From Angiostrongylus vasorum (taxonomy: Eukaryota > Nematoda > Chromadorea > Rhabditida > Metastrongylidae), in contig JADANN010000034.1 of the NCBI GenBank assembly GCA_018806985.1, forward strand, positions 62,001 through 126,000: a DNA stretch of 64,000 nucleotides, written 5' to 3'. Position 1 is the first letter of the stretch; each line of letters begins with the position of its first letter. The notes under the pieces are model-generated. The model was not told the origin of the DNA. It worked only from the letters and a program-made list of their open reading frames with translations, and ran no database searches. Made by a program: the position numbers and the translations under genes. Shown piece after piece: positions 11,845 to 21,599 of the stretch.

Positions 11845-12060
11845 TCAACTTTAATGATGCTGAGATATTAGCAGAACTCCGGACCGCAGGCGTCTGCGGT
11901 GGGGAACGAACGCGTTACTATCCTTTCGGGGAGTAACGCGTTCACCATCACACCATGCGGGTCCTTCGTTTCGCCTATCTCTCAGCTAGTTCTATCGATC
12001 TTTTTAAAGGACCCGCATGGTGAGGTGGCGAACGCGTTACTCCACTGAAAGGACAGTAGC
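11845..12060. repeat. Inverted pair of F repeat fragments at the arm 2 inner edge
   Basis: A minus-oriented F fragment (about 11860-12003) is followed by a plus-oriented fragment (12008-12060). The parts caccatgcgggtcc and ggacccgcatggtg face each other as an inverted repeat. F sequence stops at ggacagtagc (12060), where arm 2 begins, so the breakpoint lies inside F. Confidence 0.75.
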
Positions 12061-12190
12061 ACCTCCCACACAAGCATTGTACAAATTCCCAGAGACGACT
12101 TCTTGGTAACTTTGGTATTTTTCAATAAGGCAGTGTTTTCTTCTTGAGCGAACACGAGGCTGTTGGGAACAAGACGTATTCAATACTGGA

Positions 12191-12227
12191 TGACGTTTTG
12201 GCGATTCTACTTTCTTAAGAGCCTGGG
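12191..12227 (-). ncRNA. Hammerhead-like motif, decayed (arm 2 mirror)
   Basis: Mirror of 7481-7517, with the same mutations in the core and the GAAA. Confidence 0.4.
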
Positions 12228-12759
12228 AAGGTCAATTGACATCCAATCTACTTGGTGAAACATTTTTGTAGCACAATCAAAAAAAAATGCACAAATTTCA
12301 TTCCCATAGTAACTAGCTTCTTTTGAACACCGTTTTCTTTCATTGATAAACTAACACGAAGGTGGTGGAAACATTTACTCGATTTTGCGTTTTTTTTTCA
12401 TCAAACTCGTGTCAGCTTATCAACGCAAACACACATATTGATTAGTCAGGTGAAAGGAAATTCGGGTTTTTTGAAGGATTGTTACACTTAACCGTTTGTT
12501 CTTTATAAATCTTCCAGTTATTGTTAGAGAGTAGCTGCACAGAGTCTCACGTAGGAAAGGAACATGGCTAACTCAGGCCAATAAATCAGCCTGAGGTATG
12601 GCGCGATGTCACTCATGATCACAAAGCCACTAGTATTCCTTGCGATTAATTGTTGAATTTTGGAATTTCATCAAAACGCTCCAATAGTTTTTGCCCCCAA
12701 CATCTGATTTCCTGTGCGATGTTGGCGACTTTTACTTTACCCAATAGGAGCCGAAAGAA

Positions 12760-13515
12760 AACTGAGTTCCATTTTTTGAACGTTGAAATTAACCTATCCG
12801 AAAAACAGCTACATGATGAAGTGGTGTCCAGAGCCAAGTAATGAATATATGCCCGTTCATTACCTCTTCTCTCACACCTCGTGCACTAAAAGAGTGCTTT
12901 CAAGAAACATGTTTCGAACAGGCAATGGTGTGTGCAGTGGTAGAGGGCAGAAGGAAGAACTGTTTAAATTGCCACGCCAAATAGTGTTTCTAATAGCTAC
13001 GAAACTGTGCCGCCTCGAAACAGGTGTTGAAGGTGAACACGTCACGATAATTGTAGTGAGAATAAAAGTCCCGTTTAGCCTGTCCTTTATTTCCAACAAA
13101 ATGGATGCACCTATGAAACATTTCTTAAAAAGATTCGATATAGAGAATTAGGTAACAGTCACTGAAATACCACCGAACACTCTAAGACGCTAGTTGGTTC
13201 GAAACCGTCTATATGACCATCTACGCACAAAGAAAAATTGTATGATATGCCTTAACGATAGAGACTGTGATTGCATGACTTCGAGCACTGTTTATCTTAC
13301 CTCTTGTAAAGTGTGCGGGGACGCACTGGTTGATGAAACGGATAAACCACTCTGTATACGTATAAAAAGGACACCTAGCCGCTAAATTTGAATCACAACC
13401 AAACACTTCACTAGACGTACACAGGGCACAGGAATTAATAACGGAGATTTTAAAGTAAGAGTCACCATCAGCGCACAGGACTCGAAAGCAACACGCGGAG
13501 AACACTTGAAGCGTT
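12760..13515 (+). pseudogene. PLE linker plus GIY-YIG endonuclease, arm 2 copy
   Basis: Same blocks as the arm 1 copy. Here run-length differences change the frame twice: an extra A near 12803 alters the linker start, and an extra A at about 13366 truncates the GIY-YIG reading at residue 63. Key residues are otherwise the same, including loss of the YIG triplet. Confidence 0.7.
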
Positions 13516-13804
13516 TCAAATTAATTACAAGTGTCCAAAATGAGGCATAGGGAGCGTTTTGTCACCAAACGTATACTTGCACTTTACTTCACACCGATTT
13601 TTTTGAGCTGAGCCTCGAATATTCTGCGTCCGTGTAACACTCTGTACGGCTGATCTCCACCAAATGACTGAAAGGCTTACAACGAACAAAACAGTGGGTG
13701 TTTAAAGAAGCCTTTTATTATACCAATTGGAACTGATGTCTCGGGTTTTTTCTGCGAAGGTCATGAAAGTGTTTTGCTAAGTAGATTCGTGTCAATTTGA
13801 CATT

Positions 13805-13843
13805 CCCAGGATCTCAAGAAGCCTATACCGCCGAAATGTCAGC
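13805..13843 (+). ncRNA. Hammerhead-like motif, decayed (arm 2 mirror)
   Basis: Mirror of 5867-5905. Confidence 0.5.
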
Positions 13844-13879
13844 TATTGTCTACTAATAAATGCTGTAATTCCAACTTCG

Positions 13880-14170
13880 TATTTGCTCATCAAGAAAACA
13901 GTGAGTTTGCTCATCTGTTCTTGTGTTAAGCAGATAACAAAACAGTTGTCGATAGTACCTAGAATAGTGGCAGGAGACTGAGTAAGTGGACTTCAATTCC
14001 AGACAAGAACGTAATGGGAACGTTTGGTGGCGGTAGGTTCTCCATTGCCAATCCTATGATTTGCGTGTAATAGTTTTCGGATTATCTAAAAAGTGAGCTG
14101 TTTAGGCACTGCTTCAAGAGGGTTGTGAGTTGCCGAATAGAGAATTCATGGATGTTTACTGCTACTTTGT
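13880..14170 (-). pseudogene. PLE reverse transcriptase fragment, arm 2 copy
   Basis: Mirror of 5540-5830, with the same frame damage. Confidence 0.6.
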
Positions 14171-14345
14171 GTTGCAATATAAGCAAGCGTTGACCACGAA
14201 CACTCCTCATTCATGTAGAACTCTATACGGTCTCTTCTCCATCAAATAACTTGAAGAGTAACGAAGAACAAATCGAGTAGTCTTGAAAAGAAGGTTTATA
14301 CTATTCGAATAAATGCAAACCTGTCAATTTACTTTGACCTTTCCA

Positions 14346-14380
14346 GGCTCTGAAAAAGGTGAAACACCTGAAACGTCGCT
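14346..14380 (+). ncRNA. Hammerhead-like motif (arm 2 mirror)
   Basis: Mirror of 5331-5364. The hairpin AGGTG/CACCT is intact and G8 is lost. Confidence 0.6.
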
Positions 14381-14489
14381 ATTGTGAGTAAATTAGTGCA
14401 ATAAGAACCTCGTGTCAACTCAACGACAAAATAGTGAGCTAATTCCCAATTAATCGCGTAAAGTCGTATTTTTTCAGAGGTGAAAATAC

Positions 14490-15010
14490 GACTTTAATGC
14501 AAGATTACTCAGAGAAATTGACGAGTCCCTTCCCCACTGCTAACGATTTACTAGTTCACTGTGGTGAGAAAGTGTTCCCAAATGACGAACTATGGGTGTA
14601 TATTATTGCAATCATCTACCAGCCCACTCACCCATTCAAGCATTCCGTTAATTCTATCCGAGTTTACTGTCAACTTACTATACAAGTCCAGTCGAGGGTT
14701 GACAAAGTTTCTCTGATTCACATTCCAGTTCCAACCTGTGTTAAACCAGGTGGGAAGGGAATGGAATAACATTTTCAGAATTTGAAGACGACAATCCAAG
14801 CATCAAAATACGGGTCTAGTAGAAGTTTTATCAGGTCTCATGCGAGTCTTCGTGAAAGCGGGCTATCCGCTTGCCAAGTAATTACTTGGGAACTGGGAAG
14901 TTATTCTACGAACTATGTTACTTGGAAATCATTAAAGCAGTGACGGAGAATAAAGCCATAATTTTTTACGCACAAACGTCAGATTAGCAAAACGTAGAGC
15001 ACAGAGCAAA
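14490..15010 (+). mobile_element. PLE-associated block downstream of the ribozyme motif, arm 2 copy
   Basis: Mirror of 4700-5220. It contains PTANDLLVHCGEKVF and further stretches that match 20140-20740 at the DNA level, for example ccaagcatcaa and gaactgggaagttNtt. It is probably the start of a second, tandem PLE unit. Confidence 0.5.
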
Positions 15011-15269
15011 AAATTGTTTTCAAAGTCCGTATGAGTCACAATTCTTTTTCGTTCGCTGTTTAAAAGACATTTCTTCATAATCCTTTGCTTCTCACCGCCG
15101 ACTTCCTTATGGTGGTGCTAATCAGCGAAGCTTTGGAAATTAACATAAAGCAGGCGTTCTTGCCAGAAAATCTTTTCTGATAACAATAGTTGACAAAGAA
15201 GTGGGAGAAAAGCCAGAAGTTTTTATCGCACTTCTGTAATGTTTTTTAACTGGGAATAAAATTTATTGG

Positions 15270-15970
15270 TTTAATAACACGGTGTGTCAAACGGTGGAAT
15301 GGGATCTACACCGTGAAAAACCGTTCCCTAAAATAACAGTCACCTCGAATGAAGGCCTTTACTAGTATTACGGTTTCCATTCAAAAATCTCCACCTAAAA
15401 AATGTCGCCTGTGAAGGAAGCACATGTTCTAGATCCTCTTTTTGGTAGCTCTGTGGAGAGACTGCGAGACCTAGACCCATTTCTGGTATACGCTGTGGAG
15501 GAATTGCGTGACCTCCATTTATTTCCATAATCCGCAGTGGCTAGAGCCCAGGTCGTGAGCCGTTTTTTTGGAAAGTATTGCGGCGGAACTACAAGAGCTT
15601 GACCAACTGCTAAAATTGGCTCAGAATGAAGCACAGGCATGACGTATTTCTGGAATTTCAGCGGAAATCCTGAATAAAATAGAAAAAAATTACAACTCGA
15701 GTCACACTAATTGGTTTGTGGAAGGGTGTGAATAGATTCTAAACTGCAGAAAACTATTTTCCAAAATAGCAATCACCTTTGAATAATAACCTTTTTTAAG
15801 CCTATATGCTCGCTTAAAAATACCCACACAAACAGAGTGGTTGCTGATGTGGTCTATTTTCTGGGCCATTTCTGGAAATCGTGCGGAAGAAGGACTGTCA
15901 GGACCCATTTCTAGAAGACGATATAGGAGAATCACTTGCTCAGGGCTCATTTCTGGAATTACGCAAAAAG
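15270..15970 (-). repeat. Diverged tandem duplication, arm 2 copy
   Basis: Mirror of 3740-4440. Run-length differences shift the short open frames. Confidence 0.4.
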
Positions 15971-16668
15971 AAATGTAGTCCTCGTAAGCTCAACGTGTAC
16001 ATTTCTTCTTACAGTAGAAACAAATGCTACAAAGATAAATACGAGAAGCTTTCTGAAATGAAACGATTCGCTTTGAACAAAAAAGCAAACACATTCCTTT
16101 GACATTAAAATGCATGGAATGATATATGCAATGATATCATGAAATGAAGATGAATACTCTTTTAAATGACAAATTTTTTGCTTTGAAATCGTTGAATAGA
16201 AGGTTTTGTTTTTCATGATGACACGTGAAGCTGACATTCCAGGGGTGGCGTAATCATGAGACTGTGTACATTAGAGATTTGAAACCTCTAAGCATTCTTT
16301 ATAACAAGAAAATAGTCTGTTGAACTACACTATATTTAGAGTGGAAGAGTGAAAGAGATTTCTTGAGATGAAAGAGTGGAACACTTTGGGTCATATTAAT
16401 CACTTTGTTTTATAACACGACTATAAAATATTGTCTATAAAACGGCGAAGAACTACTGAATTTCTAAAAACTTGGAGAAAGGTTTCTATTGAAATATTGA
16501 AACTTGTAGGCGTGGTTGAACAGGAACTCCATTTAGACGCTCTCTTGAAATTAACGTTATGCCACGAGTATTCAAAATGGGGTCGATGATTGCGTTTTGT
16601 TGACAATTTCACATTTTCTTCCAATAGAAACAATGATGACTGTTCAAATCGAATCATTTAGTGAGCAG

Positions 16669-16675
16669 TATAAAA
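16669..16675 (+). promoter_or_regulatory. Candidate TATA box for the arm 2 C6-like gene
   Basis: TATAAAA lies 345 bases before the ATG at 17014. The sequence gttttcag at 16981-16988, 25 bases before the ATG, looks like a spliced-leader acceptor, so the interval could be an outron. Confidence 0.3.
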
Positions 16676-17013
16676 GCGCTTCCAATCCGCACAGATATGT
16701 TCTCGAAAATACCAATTTCCTTTGAATACAAGCCGCTGTTCTCCTCATTGATTTCCCCAGAAATATCCATGGAATCAGCCTGTAATTTGAAGCTTTTTAG
16801 CCTAAGTACAAAATTGAGCGCTCAACGTTTTTGTTGTTTCCCTGCAATGTGCGGCGTAGGAATACTTCCTCAGTCTACGGCCCTAAAAGAGGTCTCGGCC
16901 ATTACTAGTTCATCACCACGTGCTGCAAAAGATTGAACGCAGTTAACGTGACAGAATTCAGGAAGTCACTAATTTTTTTTGTTTTCAGTTAATTTTAAGG
17001 TGAAATAGCGACA

Positions 17014-17660
17014 ATGTTAATTGCTGCGCTTGCCGTCCTTGTGTGCACCATCTACGCTGAGTACCCTCCACCACCTCCTTATCCTCCGAAACCAAGCCCA
17101 CCGTACGATGGAAATTCAGGAACGATGTTACCCAGTAGTTCGTCATCAAGTTACTACTACCCGAAATCACCGTATGGACCTACTTATTACCCTGAATATT
17201 CGCCTGTCTATGATCACGTAGGTTTTTTGAACACTGGTGTTTCTTGAAACGTTTGTACTTAGGTTATTTGTAGTTTTATCCTTACCACCACTACCCGAGG
17301 AGCTCATCCAGCAGCGGTAAGCAATAAACTGTAAAATACATAAAGCATAGCTTGAGGTTAGTGTTTTTAGAAGAGTACTGCGACTACTGCCCTCGGATCA
17401 CGTTGTCATGCAGGAATTCGGTGGGATGTTTCAAACCTAAAGTCAAATATCTAAAGCATCACTGCAAGGCCATTGTTACATGCGATTCATTGCATGGTAA
17501 TGTACTGTTGGTAACAAATAAAGAAAACATTCTCAGTGAAGGTGTGGGAAACAACAAATTGGTCCAATGCAGGCATGGAAGATGGACTGCGAAGGATATC
17601 CATGATGACCTCGTCAGATTCAGAGGTCTTCGCTGCCTCAAGGTTGTTTCGGAGGAGTAA
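17014..17660 (+). CDS. Secreted proline/serine-rich protein with C6-like cysteine domain, arm 2 copy
   Basis: Exons 17014-17217, 17274-17316 and 17371-17660. Introns are 56 bases (gtaggt to ttgtag) and 54 bases (gtaagc to tttttag). Exon 1 ends in phase 0 and exon 2 ends in phase 1, and the joins restore one 178-residue frame. Residues 1-15 form a signal peptide. A proline-rich run follows (EYPPPPPYPPKPSPPY), then Ser/Tyr-rich sequence continuing through exon 2. From about residue 83 there are eight cysteines in a C6-like pattern (CDYCPRITLSC, VTC, VQCRHGRW, LRC). AATAAA is at 17676-17681. The domain occurs in nematode secreted proteins of unknown role. The identical arm 1 copy means two genes or one duplicated by assembly. 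Confidence 0.8.
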
Positions 17661-18049
17661 AATCCGTATGTGTTCAATAAAACTGCTTCATAAATTTAAA
17701 TGAATATAAACATTTTCAACATTTTTCAACATTTCTTCCTCATCGATCTTCATCGAAGAAGGACTTTAAAAAGTCAACACCGAAATTCGAACAACGAATT
17801 TGTCAAAGCGAATGGAGCGGTTGGTTTAAAACCACCTGCTATTCCATAACTTGAAATCGGGCTGCCATAATGACCCCCCTCTTTTTACCTACTTACCAAG
17901 ACATATAAGTTAACATACGCTAATGATCTTCCGTCTACCTCTTCATCATTTTTTCGAGGTTGGACCCATCATCAGCTGTTTAGACATGCTAGTGGAAAAA
18001 ATAGAAAAATGTTTGAGTCCTAATTCTTATCCAATCGCTGGAACACATT

Positions 18050-18538
18050 TCTGTCCATCTCATGAACACCATAATTCCCTTGGATCGTCTGCGTAACGCA
18101 TGTCATAGTAGCACGAGCACGAAAGAGTCCTTCGACGTTACCGCCTTCTACACAAACGTTTAGAATCACTCAGCTGTGCAAGCTATCCTGGAACTTTCTA
18201 TGCAAAACGAAAGAGAAATGAATATATATGTTTCCCAGATTCATCAGCTGTGGCTCTCTAAAAGGTGCGCCTAGACTCCTCAATCTTTAGATGGTCTAGG
18301 AAGCATTTCGCTCGAATAAGATCGTTTGCAACGGAAGAGAGTGACTGGCACCAATTCTTGCCGTTCACTTTTTGTCGAAGATGGAAGCACCGCTAAAGGA
18401 TCTCCGGCCATTACTCTACGATAGATATATAGGTGATTTTTATGGTACCTGCTCTACATAGGAGGAAATGGACAAGTGTTTTGAGCTATTGGACGAATAG
18501 TCACAGTAAATAACTATCCACCCGAGGAAAAACGAAAC
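18050..18538 (+). pseudogene. PLE reverse transcriptase, catalytic part
   Basis: The reading contains ESFDVTAFYTNV, a stop, then QNEREMNIYV, LAPILAVHFLSKMEAPL and YDRYIGDFYGTCST. All align with the better copy at 35876-36200. Loss of one catalytic aspartate (YIGD) plus stops show it is dead. Confidence 0.75.
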
Positions 18539-18551
18539 AAAAACGGCTTTT

Positions 18552-18852
18552 TGTTTCATTAACTGAGTTCAATGCCGATTTGGGCTCCCCAGATCAATCC
18601 CGTTGACGGGTGATTGCTGATGGCAAAAGAACGATAGAACTAGCTGAAAGACAGGCGAAACGAAGGACCCGCATGGTGTGGTGGTGGACGCGTTACTCAC
18701 CGGAATGGACAATAGCGCGTTCGTTCCCCACTATAGGCACCTGCGGTCCAGAGTTTTGCAAATATCTCAGCTTCATTGAAGTTATATTTCGCAATATACC
18801 CTGCCATTAAAAAAGAGTAGGCAGTAAAATAAAAAAGGTTCAAATTGTTATT
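18552..18852 (+). repeat. F repeat with 13-bp target-site duplication
   Basis: Flanked by aaaaacggctttt at 18539-18551 and 18853-18865. The 301-bp insert runs from an attaactgagttcaatgcc end to an A-rich aggcagtaaaataaaaaa end. The surrounding PLE frame continues on both sides. Confidence 0.8.
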
Positions 18853-18865
18853 AAAAACGGCTTTT

Positions 18866-19700
18866 ATTTCTGAACGTCCAAATTAACCTATCCGAAAACG
18901 CCTTCATCACTAATTGGTACCGAAAGCTAGGTAACAAAAACATTCTGGTTCATTACCTCCTCTTTCAACCTTTACAAGAAGCAACTGCGTATGTGAGAAC
19001 ATGTTTCGAACAGCCGCCAGTGGTTTAACAGAGAAGGAAGAATCCTTGAAATTGGCGTAGTGATTCCCATTGGCTACGAAACTGTAGCGCCTCGGGATAG
19101 CCGTAGAGAATACACCGTTCCTCAATCGATAATTCTAGTAGGAACAAGATCTCGTTTATCCTATTGTTATTCCCAATGAAATGAGCACAGCTACAAAACG
19201 TTGCTTAAAAAGGCGCAGTGCATAGGAATCGGTAGTGGTAACCACACAAATACCACAGGACCCTCTATGGCAATTAGTTCGTACCCGCCCATACGACCGT
19301 CTTTGCACAGCATGAAATGTGACCTATGCTAGAGACAGTGATTGCACGAGTTCGGGCACGGTCCATTCGACCTCTCGTAAAGCATGAGGGGGACGAATAA
19401 ACTGAACGGTATAACATTCTTTGTCTTCGTATACAAAAGACTCGATAGATGGCTGACTTAAAGGTGAGAAAAAAGTCACTCGACTAGGCACGCAAATGAC
19501 GCAGAGACATAAAGGAGAAGACTTTGAAGTTTGCGGAAAACTCTCGAGGCAATCCGGACAAAGTCCAAAATCTAAAAAATGAACCACGGAGAGAAATGCT
19601 TCGTTATCACGCGTGACCACGTACAATATCTCAGGATGATGTGTGTGGTATGTGATAGAGGCGCAACACCCATGCGTATGAAATCTGAGTGTTTGGTCTC
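18866..19700 (+). pseudogene. PLE linker and degenerate endonuclease end
   Basis: After the F insert the linker resumes (SKLTYPKT, later ENMFRTAAS). It corresponds to CPKTATL and NMFRTATS in the copy at 53864-54256. Downstream, the GIY-YIG region is recognisable only as DNA similarity (cattcgacctctcgtaaagc). Frames are broken throughout. Confidence 0.65.
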
Positions 19701-19851
19701 CACGTAATTTATTCATTAGAAGACTTACAGAAACTGTAACTGTGTAAACTAGTTGCTTAATTTTCAAAACGATTAAGATTTTGGTTTCTTGTTTCTTTTG
19801 TTGGGGTTATGGAGGTATTTGGCTTACTAGATTCCAGTCAAATTGACCTCT

Positions 19852-19890
19852 CCAGGGTATGAATTAGGCAAAATCCGCCGAAACGTCAGC
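19852..19890 (+). ncRNA. Hammerhead-like motif, partly decayed
   Basis: Plus strand: GGGT, ATGAATT, AGGCAAAATCCGCC, GAAA, CGTC, AGC. The GAAA-CGTC-AGC side is intact. The CUGANGA side is damaged. Confidence 0.5.
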
Positions 19891-19999
19891 ATTTGCGAAT
19901 AAACACTATAATAACAACGTGTTTGCTTATCAAGCAAACAACGAATTGTAAAAAATTTTTGTTCAGTAAAAAAAAGATTTTTGTTGTATAAGCAATATA

Positions 20000-20760
20000 A
20001 AGGCCCTTGATTTACTCAATCTCTAGTGAAAGTTATTTCTCATTCGTACTTACACTTTACGTCATTTAGTTCTCACTTGTTATCGCGCAAGATCGTACCA
20101 GGTGAGATTGAACCACCCCACTTTAATGACAATGACAATAACAAAAATGACAATTTGATGACAATGATACTTAGGAAATTGAACGTTCCCTCTCCCACTG
20201 TAAACGGTTTACTACTTCATCGTGACGATAAAGTGTTTCTAGGTATCGAATTGTAGTGTGCACATTTGTGATGAATTCTCATTTCGTTCAAGCCTTTCGA
20301 GAAATCGATATTTCTATCCGAAAACCAAAGCAAAAATTAAACTTGAGCCAACGTTCATGACCAGCTTACCATAGGGATCAAGTTGGGAGTTTACAAAGTC
20401 TCTTCAGTTCACAATAGACGCCTCCTTCCTATGCTAAATTACCTGAGAAGGGCGTGGTACAATCTTTGCAGGACTTGAAAAAAGGCAGTCCAAGCATCAA
20501 CCAGCTCGTCAGATAGAAATCGTTCTAGGATCCATACGAGTCTTCCAGATGGGGAGCTATCCCTTGTCAAATAATTCCTCAAGAACTGGAAGTTGTTTTA
20601 CATACTACGCTATTTGACGATCATCAAAACAAGCGTGAAAATAAAACCATTAGTCTTAAGGTTAAAGCTTATGCCATGTAAAACTCAGAACAAAAAGTGC
20701 TCATAAGTTACGTGTGAACCATCAATCTTTGCAGAATTCAAAAATTAAAGTGATGAAAAA
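20000..20760 (+). mobile_element. PLE upstream block after the PLE-1 terminal repeat
   Basis: Contains KLNVPSPTVNGLLLHRDD near 20175, related to the block at 14490-15010, and DNA similarity continues to about 20740. The arrangement (endonuclease, ribozyme motif, then upstream coding block) fits a tandem PLE. No RT follows here. Confidence 0.5.
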
Positions 20761-20799
20761 CAGTTTAAAAATCAATTCTTCACATTTCGTTCGCTCAAG

Positions 20800-21200
20800 A
20801 TGCCGATCTCCTTATAAGATGCTTAGTTGGATTTTTTCGACGGCCTGTCTTCACCGGTTGCGCGAAATCCCACATAATTTTCTTTCGTTTCTCTCTCGTG
20901 CAATCCTCGTCCATTGTGGTGGCCTGCTTCGAACATGATGACGTCCGCGAGGCCCATTCCATGACCCTGAAAATGCTGCTTTCTATCAATGCAGGTGGTT
21001 GGCGTACCCTATCAAAACGTTCAGCCATCGTTTAGATGCTCTATCAAGAGGAATCCTGCATTCTCTAGTAGTCCATTCCATTGTTTTTCTTCCATCTGTC
21101 ATTAGTTCTTCCTATTATGTGGGTGGCACATCCGTTTCGTTATTGATGCATGTTCTTCTGGATCCAGAACGTGGCGTCGGTTCCGGAGATCTGAGCTGAG
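20800..21200 (-). mobile_element. RTE retrotransposon 3' end fragment
   Basis: On the minus strand, two shifted frames give THIIGRTNDRWKKN then TMEWTTRECRIPLDRASKRW. This is the RW-GH-I-R ... DRW ... K-RW region near the C-terminus of RTE proteins. Only this 3' part is present. Confidence 0.65.
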
Positions 21201-21289
21201 AATTCCGGCTAGACGTTGGCAGTACCGTTTAAATTTCAGAAGATCTAGTTTAATAGCTCTGTGTATGATCCGTCCTAAAGGTTTACCGT

Positions 21290-21595
21290 CTCATCGACGC
21301 TGAGACGTGTTCCTGGTTGTCGAGGTGCGGTACACAGAGGGGTGTTCATCCTCTCAGCAGGGTCCCCTAAACTGAGAACGAGTCCAGCGTTTCCATCAGG
21401 AAGCCCAGCAAGGAGTAAACCAATTCCAGAAACAACCATCGTGCCGGTATCAAACTGCTAGCATAGAGGAAATCTCCTTCTAATCCACGATGGTGGTGAC
21501 ATCCTGGGTTGATGACGACCTGAGGAAGGCATCGGCCTACCTCAGAACCAATGGGACCACAACGGCTCAACTAGCAAAACTTCAGCCTCATTACC
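21290..21595 (+). repeat. B repeat copy abutting an RTE
   Basis: It runs from a gaggtgttcctgggtgtcg-type start, through gagtccggcgtttccatcag-like sequence, to cggctcaactagc. Unlike other B copies it then changes directly into RTE upstream sequence. Confidence 0.65.
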
Positions 21596-21599
21596 TCGT

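Larger units (their letters stand above)
7646..12061. other. Unique spacer between the inverted arms
   Basis: This 4.4 kb has no inverted partner. It holds a C-type-lectin-like fragment at its left edge, a very AT-rich tract around 8120-8220, a short B-repeat fragment near 10425-10505, a TAAHC-containing open stretch near 10811-10992, a SINE scrap at 11340-11405 and an inverted F pair at its right edge. I recognise no gene in 7772-10424. Confidence 0.85.
12640..14480 (+). mobile_element. Penelope-like element remnant PLE-2, arm 2 copy
   Basis: Mirror of 5230-7070. Plus strand: RT edge and linker (12640-13150), GIY-YIG (13194-13510), terminal repeats with hammerhead-like motifs at 13805-13843 and 14346-14380. 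Between these lies an opposed RT fragment at 13880-14170. Confidence 0.75.
12062..19710 (-). repeat. Arm 2 of giant inverted repeat
   Basis: Inverted copy of 1-7645. Differences found by hand are all run-length changes. Examples are A5 against A4 near 13366 (which breaks a GIY-YIG reading frame here), T6 against T5 in intron 1 near 17223, and T9 against A8 in the arm 1 complement near 12393. The arm's own sequence matches arm 1 out to 19710, opposite window base 1. Beyond that, related PLE sequence continues without a partner in view. Confidence 0.95.
17915..19990 (+). mobile_element. Penelope-like element PLE-1, arm 2 copy with 3' terminal repeat
   Basis: Plus-strand order: RT (17915-18538), F insertion (18552-18852), linker and endonuclease end (18866-19700), terminal repeat with a hammerhead-like motif (19852-19890). 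RT landmarks include ESFDVTAFYTNV near 18130 and LRPLLYDRYIGDF near 18410, where the catalytic YIDD reads YIGD. Stops are frequent. It sits about 230 bases downstream of the C6-like gene. Confidence 0.8.

Noticed and set aside
16661..16936. 91-codon open frame upstream of the C6-like gene (and its arm 1 mirror 2772-3047)
   Set aside because: It starts with GTG, overlaps the candidate TATA box and has no domain. More likely an outron or 5' region.
1..19710. Giant transposon with long terminal inverted repeats (Polinton or fold-back class)
   Set aside because: No integrase, transposase or polymerase in the spacer. The arms carry an ordinary spliced gene and PLE pieces, and the outer ends are not defined.
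19324..19767. 147-codon open frame on the minus strand of arm 2
   Set aside because: It lies antisense to the PLE-1 endonuclease region, and a run-length difference breaks it in arm 1.
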